A DNA stretch of 64,000 nucleotides from Variovorax paradoxus (GTDB taxonomy: Bacteria; Pseudomonadota; Gammaproteobacteria; Burkholderiales; Burkholderiaceae_C), in contig NZ_CP046622.1 of assembly GCF_009755665.1 (NCBI RefSeq), forward strand, positions 3,782,001-3,846,000, in the 5' to 3' direction. Both the position numbers and the translations under genes were made by a program. Below the pieces are notes generated by a model. It ran no database searches. It was not told the origin of the DNA and saw nothing but the letters and a program-made list of their open reading frames with translations. This document shows positions 46,173 through 55,426 of the stretch, one piece after another (within the stretch, counting starts at the first letter, position 1; each line of letters starts with the position of its first letter).

Positions 46173-47369
46173 TCACTTCCAGAGGGCGCAGGTGCTTTCT
46201 TCCTTCGTTGTATAGACCTGGTCGCCCGGCACCTTCTTGACGATCTTCAGCAGGTCCCATGGGCCCTTGGATTCCGAAGGCTTCTTGACCTCGGCCAGCA
46301 GCATGTCGTGCACCATGCGGCCGTCGGGACGGATCACGCCCTTGGCGTAGAAGTCGTTGATCGGCGTCTTCTTGAGGTGTGCCATGACCTTGTCGGCATC
46401 GGTGCTCTTCACGGCTTCCACGGCCTTGAGGTAGGCCATGGTGGCCGAGTAGTCGGCGGCCTGAATGTCGGTCGGCTTGTTCTTGGTCTTGGCTTCGTAG
46501 CGGGCGGCCCACTTGCGCGACTCGTCGTCGGCGTCCCAGTACCAGCTGGTGGTGTGCAGCAGGCCTTGCGTGGCCGGCAGGCCCAGGCTCTTCACGTCGG
46601 TCAGGAACACCAGCAGGCCCGCGACCTTCATCGACTTGTCGATGCCGAATTCCTTCGATGCCTTCATCGAGTTGATGAAGTCGCCGCCGGCATTGGCCAG
46701 GCCGAGCACCTGGGCCTTGGAGTTCTGCGCCTGCAACAGGAAGGACGAGAAGTCCGACGCGTTGAGCGGCGCACGCACCGTGCCCACCACCGAGCCGCCC
46801 TTGGCCTTGACGACCTTGGCGGTGTCTGCCTCGAGTGCGTGGCCGAAGGCGTAGTCGGCCGTCAGGAAGAACCAGCTCTTGCCACCCGTGTCGACCACGG
46901 CGCCGCCGGTGCTCTTGGCGAGCGCGACGGTGTCGTAGGCATAGTGCACGGTGTAGGGGCTGCACTGCGCATTGGTCAGCGCCGAGGTGGCCGCGCCGTT
47001 GGTGAAGAACACGCGCTTCTTTTCTTGCGCGACCTTGGCGGTGGCCAGCGCCACGCCCGAATTGGTGCCAGCGAAGATCATCGTGGCGCCGGCGGTGTCG
47101 ATCCACTCGCGGGCCTTGGAGGCGGCGATGTCGGGCTTGTTCTGGTGGTCGACGCTCAGCACCTCCACCGGCTGGCCGAGCACTTTGCCGCCCATGTCGT
47201 CGATGGCCATCTGGATGGCGGTTGCGCCGCCCTTGCCTTCCAGGTCGGCATACAGGCCCGACAGGTCGCTGATGTAGCCGATGACGACCTTCTCTTGCGC
47301 TTGCACGGCATGGCTTGCAAGACCCGCGGCGCCGAGCATGAGTGCAATGATTTTGAGCTTGGTTTGCAT
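46173..47369 (-). CDS. ABC transporter substrate-binding protein (LivK-like)
   Basis: The 398-residue periplasmic receptor of the leucine/urea/amide family (type I fold) has a signal peptide cut near AVQAQ. The mature start KVVIGYISDLSGLYADLEGKGG is split here as KVVIGYISDLSGLYAD. Features such as MIFAGTNSGVALAT and FYAKGVIRPDGRMVH fit receptors for branched-chain amino acids, aromatic acids or amides. AGGAGACACC precedes the start. Its position between livF and livH is unusual compared with the first-gene position in E. coli. Confidence 0.93.
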   Translation of the reverse strand: MQTKLKIIALMLGAAGLASHAVQAQEKVVIGYISDLSGLYADLEGKGGATAIQMAIDDMGGKVLGQPVEVLSVDHQNKPDIAASKAREWIDTAGATMIFAGTNSGVALATAKVAQEKKRVFFTNGAATSALTNAQCSPYTVHYAYDTVALAKSTGGAVVDTGGKSWFFLTADYAFGHALEADTAKVVKAKGGSVVGTVRAPLNASDFSSFLLQAQNSKAQVLGLANAGGDFINSMKASKEFGIDKSMKVAGLLVFLTDVKSLGLPATQGLLHTTSWYWDADDESRKWAARYEAKTKNKPTDIQAADYSATMAYLKAVEAVKSTDADKVMAHLKKTPINDFYAKGVIRPDGRMVHDMLLAEVKKPSESKGPWDLLKIVKKVPGDQVYTTKEESTCALWK

Positions 47370-47426
47370 GGTGTCTCCTGGATGATTTGAGAGAGTCAAC
47401 GGAAAAAACAATTGGCCAGGGCTTGG

Positions 47427-48134
47427 CTACACGCCCAACAGTTCGCTGAGCACCGGCATCTTGGCGTCGAGCTCCTTGGCGCCGAAAGCCTCGACCATGC
47501 GGCCGTGCTCCATCACGTAGAAGCGGTCGGCCAGCGGCGCGGCAAAGCGGAAGTTCTGCTCCACCATCACGATGGTGTAGCCCTTGCCGCGCAGGGTGTG
47601 GATCATTCGCGCGAGGGCCTGCACGATCACGGGCGCCAGCCCTTCGGAAATCTCGTCGAGCAGCAGCAGCTTGGCGCCGGTGCGCAGGATGCGCGCCACG
47701 GCGAGCATCTGCTGCTCGCCGCCCGAAAGCCGCGTACCCGGGCTGTTGCGGCGCTCGGCCAGGTTGGGAAACATCTCGTAGATTTCGGCCACCGACATGC
47801 CCTGCCCCGCACCCTTGAGCGCGGGCGGCAGCAGCAGGTTTTCCTCGGCCGAAAGACTCGCGAAGATGCCGCGCTCTTCGGGGCAATAGCCGATGCCCAG
47901 GTGCGCGATGCGGTGCGTGGCCATGCCGATGGTCTGCACGCCGTTCACTTCGATGCTGCCCTTGCGCGAGCCGGTCAGGCCCATGATGGCGCGCAGCGTG
48001 CTGGTGCGCCCTGCGCCGTTGCGCCCGAGCAGCGTAACCACCTCGCCGGGCTGCACCACCATGTTGACGCCGTGCAGCACGTGCGATTCGCCGTACCAGG
48101 CGTGGAGGTCCTTGATCTCAAGCGCGGCGGTCAT
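47427..48134 (-). CDS. livF: Branched-chain amino acid ABC transporter ATP-binding protein (LivF) with Walker A Arg
   Basis: The 235-residue LivF ATPase has LLDEISEGLAP (Walker B), the signature LSGGEQQMLAVARIL and the H-loop MVEQNF. The Walker A motif reads GRNGAGRTS at residues 37-45, with Arg43 (codon at 48006-48008) replacing the usual catalytic Lys. The rest of the frame is intact, so this is not a pseudogene. The start lies two bases after the livG stop region, so the two ATPases are coupled. Confidence 0.93.
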   Translation of the reverse strand: MTAALEIKDLHAWYGESHVLHGVNMVVQPGEVVTLLGRNGAGRTSTLRAIMGLTGSRKGSIEVNGVQTIGMATHRIAHLGIGYCPEERGIFASLSAEENLLLPPALKGAGQGMSVAEIYEMFPNLAERRNSPGTRLSGGEQQMLAVARILRTGAKLLLLDEISEGLAPVIVQALARMIHTLRGKGYTIVMVEQNFRFAAPLADRFYVMEHGRMVEAFGAKELDAKMPVLSELLGV

Positions 48135-48135
48135 G

Positions 48136-48906
48136 TCAATGCGCCCCCTGCAGTTGACCTTCGGTGGTGCCCATGTAGGCTTCCATCACCTGCGGATTCT
48201 TCGAGACTTCAGCGTACGGCCCTTCGGCCAGCACGGCGCCGCGCTGAAGCACGGTGATGGTGTCTGCAATGGTCGAGACCACGCTCATGTTGTGCTCGAC
48301 CATGAGGATGGTGCGGCCTGCCGACACGCGCTTGATGAGTTCAGCCACGCGGTGCACATCTTCATGGCCCATGCCCTGCGTGGGTTCGTCGAGCAGCATC
48401 AGCTCGGGGTCCATGGCCAGAGTGGTGGCAATTTCGAGCGCGCGCTTGTGGCCGTAGGGCAGGTTCACGGTGAGTTCGTCCGCCTGGTCCGCCAGGCCGA
48501 CCTCGGCCAGCAGTTCGCGGGCGCGTGCATCCAGCGGCGTGAGTGTCTTTTCGCTCTTCCAGAAATGGTACGAAGTGCCGAGCGCGCGCTGCAGGCCGAG
48601 GCGCACGTTCTCCAGCAGCGTGAGGTGCGGAAACACCGCCGAGATCTGGAACGAGCGGATGATGCCGCGCCGGGCGATCTGCGCGGGCTGCTCGCCCGTG
48701 ATGTCTTGCCCGTTGAACAGGATCGTGCCGCTGGTCGGCTCGAGAAACTTGGTGAGCAGGTTGAAGCAGGTCGTCTTGCCGGCACCGTTGGGACCGATGA
48801 GCGCATGGATGGAGCCGCGCACCACCGACAGGTTGACCTTGCTGACCGCGGTGAACCCTTTGAATTCCTTGGTGAGCTGGCGTGTTTCGAGGATGACGTC
48901 GCTCAT
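48136..48906 (-). CDS. livG: Branched-chain amino acid ABC transporter ATP-binding protein (LivG)
   Basis: The 256-residue ATPase has a normal Walker A GPNGAGKTT, the LivG-typical IRSFQISAVFPHLTLLENV, the signature region NLPYGHKRALEIATTLA and Walker B LMLLDEPTQGM. The ABC signature is the degenerate LPYGH type usual for LivG. It heads the operon livG-livF-receptor-livH-livM. Upstream 223 bases separate it from a divergent epimerase gene. Confidence 0.94.
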   Translation of the reverse strand: MSDVILETRQLTKEFKGFTAVSKVNLSVVRGSIHALIGPNGAGKTTCFNLLTKFLEPTSGTILFNGQDITGEQPAQIARRGIIRSFQISAVFPHLTLLENVRLGLQRALGTSYHFWKSEKTLTPLDARARELLAEVGLADQADELTVNLPYGHKRALEIATTLAMDPELMLLDEPTQGMGHEDVHRVAELIKRVSAGRTILMVEHNMSVVSTIADTITVLQRGAVLAEGPYAEVSKNPQVMEAYMGTTEGQLQGAH

Positions 48907-49129
48907 CTCGCGAAGTCGCCCGGGTTCAGGAAAGATATGTCGGTCATGCGGTCCATCTCATGCGCCACTACCGAGCGCGGCCTGATTGTTGGTGGGCGCC
49001 TCGCACTTGCATACTGGGGCAAATGCCTATGCTGCAGTGCAACCTGCCCGCGCCGGCGGTTCCGGCATCGGGCGACTGTCGTCACAATGACAATGGCTTA
49101 TCGGTTCGAACCCTTACCCCGTGTTTCCC

Positions 49130-50329
49130 ATGCCGAACTTCCGCTCACCCGACTTTCTTGCTGACCACATCCTGAACACGCTGGCGTTCTATGCGCCGGT
49201 CAGCCGCGACCCGTCAGGCGGCTTCTTTCATTTCTTCAAGGACGACGGCGCGGTGTACGACCGGCGCACGCGGCACCTGGTAAGCAGCACGCGCTTCGTC
49301 TTCAACCATGCCATGGCGTACCGGCGCTTCGGCAAGCCGCAGGATCTGGAGGCGGCACGCCACGGCCTCGCGTTCGTGCAGCATGCGCATGCGCAGCCGG
49401 GAGGCGGCTATGCATGGCAGATCGACTGGCACGATGCGCAAGCCGGCGTGCAAGACGGCACGCACCATTGCTACGGCCTCGCCTTCGTGCTGCTTGCTCA
49501 CGCGCACGCGCTGATGGCGGGCATCGGCGAAGCGCGCGCGGGACTCGAGCAAACCTGGCAGTTGATGGAACAGCGTTTCTGGGAGCCGCAACATGCGCTG
49601 TATGCCGACGAAGCCACTCCTGATTGGCACGTGGGGCCGTATCGGGGACAGAACGCCAACATGCATGCCTGCGAGGCGATGCTTGCCGCATACGAAGCAA
49701 CGCAGGAGCCGCGCTATCTCGATCGTGCGCGGGCGCTTGCAGCATCGGTAACGGGCAAGCTCGCCGCGCTGGCCGGCGGACTCGTGTGGGAGCACTACCG
49801 CGAAGACTGGTCGATCGACTGGGACTACAACCGCGGCGACAAGACCAACATCTTCCGGCCCTGGGGTTTTCAGACGGGCCATCTCACCGAGTGGACCAAG
49901 CTGCTGCTGCAGCTGGAGCGAGCGCTTGTTGCCGCGGGCCGCGAAGCGGACTGGATCGTGCCGCGTGCCAGGCATTTCTTCGACACCGCCATGCTGCGCG
50001 GCTGGGACGCGGAACATGGCGGCCTCGTCTACGGATTCGGCCCCGACGGCAAAGTGTGCGACGGCGACAAGTACTTCTGGGTGCAGGCCGAGAGCTTCGC
50101 CGCCGCGGCGCTGCTGGCCGCGCGCACCGGCGATGCGGGCTATTGGAGCTGGTACGACCGCATCTGGGCCTACAGCTGGGAGCATTTCGTCGACCACCGG
50201 CACGGGGCGTGGTACCGCATTCTCACGCCGGACAACCGCAAGATCAGCGACGAGAAGAGCCCCGCCGGCAAGACGGACTATCACACCATGGGCGCGTGCT
50301 ACGACGTGCTGCGCGCGCTGGGTGCGTGA
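49130..50329 (+). CDS. AGE family epimerase/isomerase
   Basis: The 399-residue (alpha/alpha)6-barrel protein of the N-acylglucosamine 2-epimerase/aldose-ketose isomerase family has RFVFNHAMAYRRFG, GQNANMHACEAMLAAYEA and FRPWGFQTGHLTEWTKLLLQ. The HxxE and late TDYHTMGACYDV histidines carry the expected catalytic pattern. It is closest in style to mannose isomerases (YihS type). The start is Met 49130; a GTG nine bases earlier is possible. Confidence 0.91.
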   Translation: MPNFRSPDFLADHILNTLAFYAPVSRDPSGGFFHFFKDDGAVYDRRTRHLVSSTRFVFNHAMAYRRFGKPQDLEAARHGLAFVQHAHAQPGGGYAWQIDWHDAQAGVQDGTHHCYGLAFVLLAHAHALMAGIGEARAGLEQTWQLMEQRFWEPQHALYADEATPDWHVGPYRGQNANMHACEAMLAAYEATQEPRYLDRARALAASVTGKLAALAGGLVWEHYREDWSIDWDYNRGDKTNIFRPWGFQTGHLTEWTKLLLQLERALVAAGREADWIVPRARHFFDTAMLRGWDAEHGGLVYGFGPDGKVCDGDKYFWVQAESFAAAALLAARTGDAGYWSWYDRIWAYSWEHFVDHRHGAWYRILTPDNRKISDEKSPAGKTDYHTMGACYDVLRALGA

Positions 50330-50374
50330 CCAGCGCGCGCAGTGCCCCCGGTGGTGCGCGGCTTTGCTCGACGC

Positions 50375-51940
50375 CTAGTGCGCGCCTGCCGCGGCGTCGC
50401 CGCCCGCTCCGCCCTTTTGCGGCCGTGCCAACCATACCAGCGGTATCAGCAGCAGGAACAGAATGGCCGACGCATAGAAGATGTCGTTCGCGGCCAGCAT
50501 GAACGACTGCTGGTCGACCAGCCGGTTGATCTGGCCCAGCACCTGCTCGCTGCTCAAGCCGCTGCTCGCCAACCCGTTCATCGCGCTGGTTGCCGCGCCG
50601 TTGCCCAGGTTCACCGATTCGGCCAGTTGCGAGTGATGCAGCGCGGCGCGGTTCTCCCACAGCGTGGTGGTGATCGAAGTGCCCATGGCGCCCGCGGTAA
50701 TGCGCAGGAAGTTCGACAGGCCCGAGGCAGCCGGAATGCGGTCGGGCGTGAGGCCCGACAGCGTGATGGTCACCAGCGGAATGAAGAAGAACGCCATTGC
50801 AATGCCCTGGATGATCGTCGGGATGATGATCGTCACGAAGTCGGCCTGCGTGTTGAAGTTCGACCGCATCCACAGCACCAGCGCAAACACCAGGAACGAG
50901 AAGGTCGCGTAGCGGCGCGGATCGATCTTCGACACGGTGAGCCCCACCACCGGCGAGAAGAAGATGGCCAGGAGCCCCACGGGCGCCATGATCATGCCGG
51001 CCTGCGTGGCGGTGTAGCCCATCCACTGCTGCAGCCACAGCGGCAGCAGCACCACGTTGCCGAAGAACAGGCCGTAAGCCACGGCGGTGGCCACCGCGCC
51101 CGACCAGAAGTTGCGCCGCTTGAAGAGCGAAAGGTCGACCACCGGGTGCTTGTCCGTCAGCTCCCAAATAAGGAAGAACGCGAAGCCGACCACGGCCACC
51201 ACCGCCATCGTGATGATCTCGGGCGAATGGAACCAGTCGAGCTCCTTGCCCTTGTCGAGCATGAGCTGCATCGCGCCGACCCACAGCACCAGCAGTGCGA
51301 GGCCGATGGCGTCGATGGGCACCTTGCGCGTGGTGCTTTCACGGTCGCGGTAAAGCGCCCAGGTGATGGCCGCCGCAACAATGCCCACGGGAATGTTGAT
51401 GTAGAAGATCCACGGCCACGAGATGTTGTCGGTGATCCAGCCGCCAAGGAGCGGCCCCATCACAGGCGCCACGAGCGTGGTCATCGACCACATGGCCATG
51501 GCCAGGCCGGCCTTGGCGCGCGGGTAGCTCGAGAGCAGCAGCGTCTGCGACAGCGGGATCATCGGGCCCGCGACGAAGCCCTGCAGCGCGCGGAACGCGA
51601 TCAGCATGGTCATGTTGGGTGCCAGCCCGCAGAGCAGCGAACTGACCATGAAAAGGATCACGCTCGCCATGAACAGGCGCACCTGGCCGAAGCGCTGGGT
51701 CATGAAACCCGTGAGCGGCACCGCAATGGCGTTGGCCACCGCGAAACTGGTGATGACCCAGGTGCCCTGGGTGGTGCTCACCCCCAGGTCGCCCGAGATG
51801 GCCGGCAGCGACACGTTCGCGATCGACGAATCGAGCACGTTCATGAACGTTGCCGCAGAAAGCGCGATGGTGCCCCACACGCGGGCGGAGCCCTCGAGCG
51901 GCGGCGGCGCTACGTAAGCGGAAGCGGCAGCAGTGGCCAT
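50375..51940 (-). CDS. DHA2 family multidrug efflux MFS transporter (EmrB-like)
   Basis: The 521-residue inner-membrane proton-driven exporter has about 14 helices, as expected for the DHA2 family. It shows the motif NVLDSSIANVSLPAISGDLG, WVITSFAVANAIAVPLTGF and RALQGFVAGPMIPLSQ. It is the last gene of the marR-nodT-emrA-emrB operon, together forming a three-part pump from cytoplasm to outside. The substrate is unknown. Confidence 0.94.
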   Translation of the reverse strand: MATAAASAYVAPPPLEGSARVWGTIALSAATFMNVLDSSIANVSLPAISGDLGVSTTQGTWVITSFAVANAIAVPLTGFMTQRFGQVRLFMASVILFMVSSLLCGLAPNMTMLIAFRALQGFVAGPMIPLSQTLLLSSYPRAKAGLAMAMWSMTTLVAPVMGPLLGGWITDNISWPWIFYINIPVGIVAAAITWALYRDRESTTRKVPIDAIGLALLVLWVGAMQLMLDKGKELDWFHSPEIITMAVVAVVGFAFFLIWELTDKHPVVDLSLFKRRNFWSGAVATAVAYGLFFGNVVLLPLWLQQWMGYTATQAGMIMAPVGLLAIFFSPVVGLTVSKIDPRRYATFSFLVFALVLWMRSNFNTQADFVTIIIPTIIQGIAMAFFFIPLVTITLSGLTPDRIPAASGLSNFLRITAGAMGTSITTTLWENRAALHHSQLAESVNLGNGAATSAMNGLASSGLSSEQVLGQINRLVDQQSFMLAANDIFYASAILFLLLIPLVWLARPQKGGAGGDAAAGAH

Positions 51941-51967
51941 TGGCTTTGCCTTGAAGACCGGCGGCGA

Positions 51968-53305
51968 TCAGCCGGGGTGCGACTGCGATGCCGTGTGACC
52001 CGCGTTGCCTGCGGTTGCGGACGTTGCTGCGGCACGGCCCGCCGGCTGCGCGGCCGCTGCGGGCGCGCTGCGGCCGAGGTTGGCGGCCACGATGCGATCG
52101 ACTTCTGCATTGGCACCGTCGTCGAGCTTGCTGTAGACCTGCGTCTGCGAAATGGCCGTGGCGCGCGGCGCATCGGCCAGCATCTTGCCGCCCTTCTGCG
52201 TGATGTCGATCTCCGCGTCCATCGAAAGGCCGATGCGCAGCGGGTTGGCCTTGAGCTGCTCGGGGTCGAGCGCAATGCGCACGGGCACGCGCTGCACCAC
52301 CTTGATCCAGTTGCCGGTGGCATTCTGCGCGGGCAGCAGCGCAAACGCACTGCCGGTGCCCACGCCCAGGCCCGCAACCTTGCCGGTGTACTCGACCTTC
52401 TTGCCGTACACGTCGGCGGTGAGCTTCACGGGCTGGTCGATGCGGATGTTGCGCAGCTGCACTTCCTTGAAGTTCGCGTCGACCCACAGCTGGTTCAGCG
52501 GCACGATCGACATCATCGGCGTGCCGGCCGCCACGCGCTGGCCGAGCTGCACCGTGCGCTTGGCGACGTAGCCGTCCACCGGCGCGGGCATGGCCACGCG
52601 CTGCGTGGCGAGGTAGGCCTCGCGCACCTTGGCGGCGGCGGCCAGCACGCTCGGGTGCTGGGCCACGCTGGTGCCTTCGGTCAGCGACTGGTTGCTTGCA
52701 AGCTGCTCGCGCGCGGCCACCACGCCGGCTTGCGCCGCTGCGAGTTGGCTCTTGGCGTTGTCGAGCGCGGTTTCGGCGTGGTTGAGTTCTTCCTTGGAGA
52801 CGGCGCCGTTGCCCGACAGCGCGCGGCGGCGCTGCAGGTCGTCCTGCGCCTTGGCAATGTCGCTCTGCGCCTTGACGATGTCGGCTTGGCGCAAGCTGAC
52901 CTGCGCCGCGAGCGAGCCGTTGTTGGCGTACAGCGTGCGCACCTGGCGCACCGCTTGGGCGAGCGCGGCCTCGGCCTGTTCGAGCGCCACCTTCGCATCG
53001 GCGGGGTCCAGCTGCACCAGCGGCTGGCCGGCTTTCACGAAGTCGGTGTCGTCGGCGTTGATGGCCATGACGGTGCCGCCGATCTGGGGCGTGATCTGGA
53101 TCACGTTGCCCTGCACGTAGGCGTTGTCGGTGTTCTCGTAGTGGCTGGCAACCAGCCATTCGTAGAGGCCCCAGCCGCCGCCGGCGACGATGACCACCGC
53201 GGCAAGCGCTGTGAGTGCGCGGCGGCGCTTGCCGTTGCTGGCAGGGGCTTCGGGTGTTGCAGAGGCTGCAGTGGCAGCGGGCGTCGGAGTGTTGTTATCG
53301 CTCAT
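51968..53305 (-). CDS. HlyD/EmrA family membrane fusion protein
   Basis: The 445-residue adaptor protein has a short cytoplasmic tail, one membrane helix (about 28-48) and the lipoyl-like half VASHYENTDNAYVQGNVIQI. A long coiled-coil hairpin (about 95-205) and a beta-barrel domain (VDGYVAKRTVQLGQRV) follow. The C-terminus is an Ala/Pro-rich low-complexity tail. It links EmrB to the outer-membrane NodT-type channel encoded just upstream in the operon. Confidence 0.94.
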   Translation of the reverse strand: MSDNNTPTPAATAASATPEAPASNGKRRRALTALAAVVIVAGGGWGLYEWLVASHYENTDNAYVQGNVIQITPQIGGTVMAINADDTDFVKAGQPLVQLDPADAKVALEQAEAALAQAVRQVRTLYANNGSLAAQVSLRQADIVKAQSDIAKAQDDLQRRRALSGNGAVSKEELNHAETALDNAKSQLAAAQAGVVAAREQLASNQSLTEGTSVAQHPSVLAAAAKVREAYLATQRVAMPAPVDGYVAKRTVQLGQRVAAGTPMMSIVPLNQLWVDANFKEVQLRNIRIDQPVKLTADVYGKKVEYTGKVAGLGVGTGSAFALLPAQNATGNWIKVVQRVPVRIALDPEQLKANPLRIGLSMDAEIDITQKGGKMLADAPRATAISQTQVYSKLDDGANAEVDRIVAANLGRSAPAAAAQPAGRAAATSATAGNAGHTASQSHPG

Positions 53306-53339
53306 GATGAAGTTCTTTCCGAAGACGAAAAATGTCGGT

Positions 53340-54821
53340 TCAGTTCAGTGCGGCCGATGAGGCCGGCGCATTGGCCGTGGCCGTGGCTGGCGCTTGCCAG
53401 CCGCCGCCGAGGGCGCGCGCCAGGCCCACCTGCGTGTCGAGGGCGCGCGCGGCAAGGTCCACGGCCAGCCGGCGTTGTGCGAGCACGGCGGTCTCCGCGG
53501 TCAGCACGTTGAGGTAGTTGCCGAGGCCTGCGCGGTAGCGCTGCACGGCAATGTCGTAGGCGCCTTCGGCCGCGGTCTGCGCGTCGCGTTGTTCGGCCTG
53601 CTGGCGTGCGATCGACTGCGCGCTCGACGCCTGGTCGGCCGCGTCGCGCACCGCATCGATCACCGTGGCGTTGTAGCTCTCGATGGCTGCGTCGAGATCG
53701 GCGGCCTTGCCGCGCAGGTTGGCGCGCAGCTGGCCGCCTTCGAAGATCGGCAGATGGATGGCGGGGCCCACGCCCCACTGCTCGCTGCCCGACTTGAGCA
53801 GCTTGCCGAAACCCAGGCTCTGGAAGCCGGCAAAGGCCGTGAGGTTCACGTTGGGATAGAACTGCGTCTTTGCATTGGCCACGTCGCTCGTGGCTGCTTC
53901 GACGCGCCAGCGCGCGGCCGCAATGTCGGCGCGGCGGCCGAGCAGGTCGGCCGGAATATTGGCTTGCATCGCAATCGGCTTGACTGCTTCGAGCATCGGC
54001 GGCTTGAGCGATGCGGACACGTTGGGCTGGCCCACGAGTGCATCGAGCGCGTGCTGCTGCAGCGCAATCTGCTCCCTGAGCGCTTCGATCTGCTGGCGCG
54101 CCTCGGGCAGGCCGCCTTCGCTCTGGCGCAGCTCGAGGCGGGTGTCGAGGCCGGCGGACACGCGGTCGCGTACCAGCTTGAGCGTTTCATCGCGCTGGGC
54201 CAGCGTGCGCTGGGCCACGCCGAGCTGTTCGTTCAGCCGGGCCCATTGAAAGTAGCTGCGCGCCACGTTGCTGGCCAGCAGCACGCGGGCGGCATCGGCG
54301 TCGGCCGCAGCTGCATTGGCGGCGCCGATGGCGGCCTCGAGCGCGGTGCGGTTCTTGCCGAAGAAGTCGAGCTCCCAGCTTGCGCCGAGCTGCAGCAGCC
54401 CGATGTTCTGGGTCGAGCCGCCTAGCGGTGCGGGATAGATGTAGTTGCTGTTGAACTTCTGGCGGTTCAGGTTCAGCTCGCCGTTTACCTTTGGCTTGAG
54501 GGCCGACTCGGCAATGTCCGCCGAGGCTTGCGCCCGCGCGAGGCGCGCACGTGCCACCTGGAGGTTAGGGTTGCCGTCCACGGCCCGGTCGATCAGCGTG
54601 TTGAGTTGCGCGTCGCCAAAAGTGCGCCACCACTGGCTGTCGACGCTGGGCACAACCGCCGCATTGGTGTCGGCGGCAATGCCGAGAGACGACGCATCGC
54701 GCAGCTTGGCGTGCGAGTTGATGCCGGCCATGTCAGCACAGCCGGCCAGCGCAACCATGAGGAGCGCGGCGGCAACAACAGGGGTGCGGCGCATGGCGCG
54801 CGCGGCAAGGGATTCAGTCAT
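53340..54821 (-). CDS. NodT family outer-membrane efflux lipoprotein
   Basis: The 493-residue TolC-like channel has a lipobox LAGC (Cys28) and two OEP repeats. Examples are WWRTFGDAQLNTLIDRAVDGN early and the second-repeat start RRADIAAARWRVEAATSDVA. The GLGNYLNVLTAETAVL segment is typical of this family. Its start overlaps the marR stop region by about eight bases on the same strand, so it is coupled to the regulator. It completes the pump with EmrA and EmrB. Confidence 0.94.
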   Translation of the reverse strand: MTESLAARAMRRTPVVAAALLMVALAGCADMAGINSHAKLRDASSLGIAADTNAAVVPSVDSQWWRTFGDAQLNTLIDRAVDGNPNLQVARARLARAQASADIAESALKPKVNGELNLNRQKFNSNYIYPAPLGGSTQNIGLLQLGASWELDFFGKNRTALEAAIGAANAAAADADAARVLLASNVARSYFQWARLNEQLGVAQRTLAQRDETLKLVRDRVSAGLDTRLELRQSEGGLPEARQQIEALREQIALQQHALDALVGQPNVSASLKPPMLEAVKPIAMQANIPADLLGRRADIAAARWRVEAATSDVANAKTQFYPNVNLTAFAGFQSLGFGKLLKSGSEQWGVGPAIHLPIFEGGQLRANLRGKAADLDAAIESYNATVIDAVRDAADQASSAQSIARQQAEQRDAQTAAEGAYDIAVQRYRAGLGNYLNVLTAETAVLAQRRLAVDLAARALDTQVGLARALGGGWQAPATATANAPASSAALN

Positions 54822-55350
54822 TCTTTTCTCCACGGGCTGCGAGGGCCTGCGCGTTCTCGAGGATGCGGCGCAGGTAACCCTTAAGCTGCTCCCATTCTTC
54901 GTTGGTGAAACCCGCCAGGTGCTCGTTCTGCACGCGGCTGAGCACGTGCGGAACTTCCTTGGCGGCGGCACGGCCTTCTTCGGTAAGTTCGATATTGACC
55001 ACGCGACGGTCTTCGAGCGACCGGACGCGGCGGCACAGGCCCTTGGCTTCCAGGCGGTCGAGCAGGCGCGTCATGGCACCGGCGTCGAGCTCGCAAGCCC
55101 GGGCCAGTTCGGCGACCGTTGTGGCGGCGCCGACGTGCAACTTGTACAGGGGCAACCATTGGGGAAAGGTCGGGCTGCCGGGCTCGCACATGCGGGTTTC
55201 CACGGCCTGGGCCACCGCACTCAATATGCGCCGCATCAAATACCCGATGCTTTCCTCGGCTTTGTAGGTCTCGGCTCGGTAGAAGTCGGCCGGCCGCCGT
55301 TCGGGGTCACCGAAGGCGGAAGGGACTTGCGGGGTGTCTGCATCGCTCAT
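54814..55350 (-). CDS. MarR family transcriptional regulator
   Basis: The 178-residue regulator has a winged helix-turn-helix (about 70-140), with TVAELARACELDAGAMTRLLDRLEA split across the recognition helix and the wing DRRVVNIELTEEG. The start at MSDADTPQ is chosen because a palindrome lies 12 bases upstream, and codons further upstream would overlap that operator. It heads the nodT-emrA-emrB operon and probably responds to toxic phenolic or hydrophobic compounds. Confidence 0.93.
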   Translation of the reverse strand: MSDADTPQVPSAFGDPERRPADFYRAETYKAEESIGYLMRRILSAVAQAVETRMCEPGSPTFPQWLPLYKLHVGAATTVAELARACELDAGAMTRLLDRLEAKGLCRRVRSLEDRRVVNIELTEEGRAAAKEVPHVLSRVQNEHLAGFTNEEWEQLKGYLRRILENAQALAARGEKND

Positions 55351-55361
55351 GGCCCAAATAT

Positions 55362-55379
55362 TAATTGCCCAAGCAATTA
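55362..55379. promoter_or_regulatory. Candidate MarR operator
   Basis: TAATTGC-ccaa-GCAATTA is a perfect inverted repeat with seven-base arms in an AT-rich stretch that stands out from the surrounding GC-rich DNA. It lies between marR and the divergent ABC exporter gene, 12 bases before the marR start, and has the TTGC...GCAA pattern of MarR-type sites. It could control both directions. Confidence 0.78.
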
Positions 55380-55426
55380 TTGTCAAGGCCGCCTTTGCGG
55401 CGGCAAGGGTCGCTAGAATCGGTCTC

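Noticed and set aside
47427..48134. LivF as a pseudogene because of the Walker A change.
   Set aside because: The frame, signature, Walker B and operon context are intact, so a functional variant is more likely.
50342..53512. A 1056-codon open frame on the plus strand opposite emrB and emrA.
   Set aside because: Low-complexity Arg/His/Gly-rich translation with no family features; the minus strand holds intact efflux genes.
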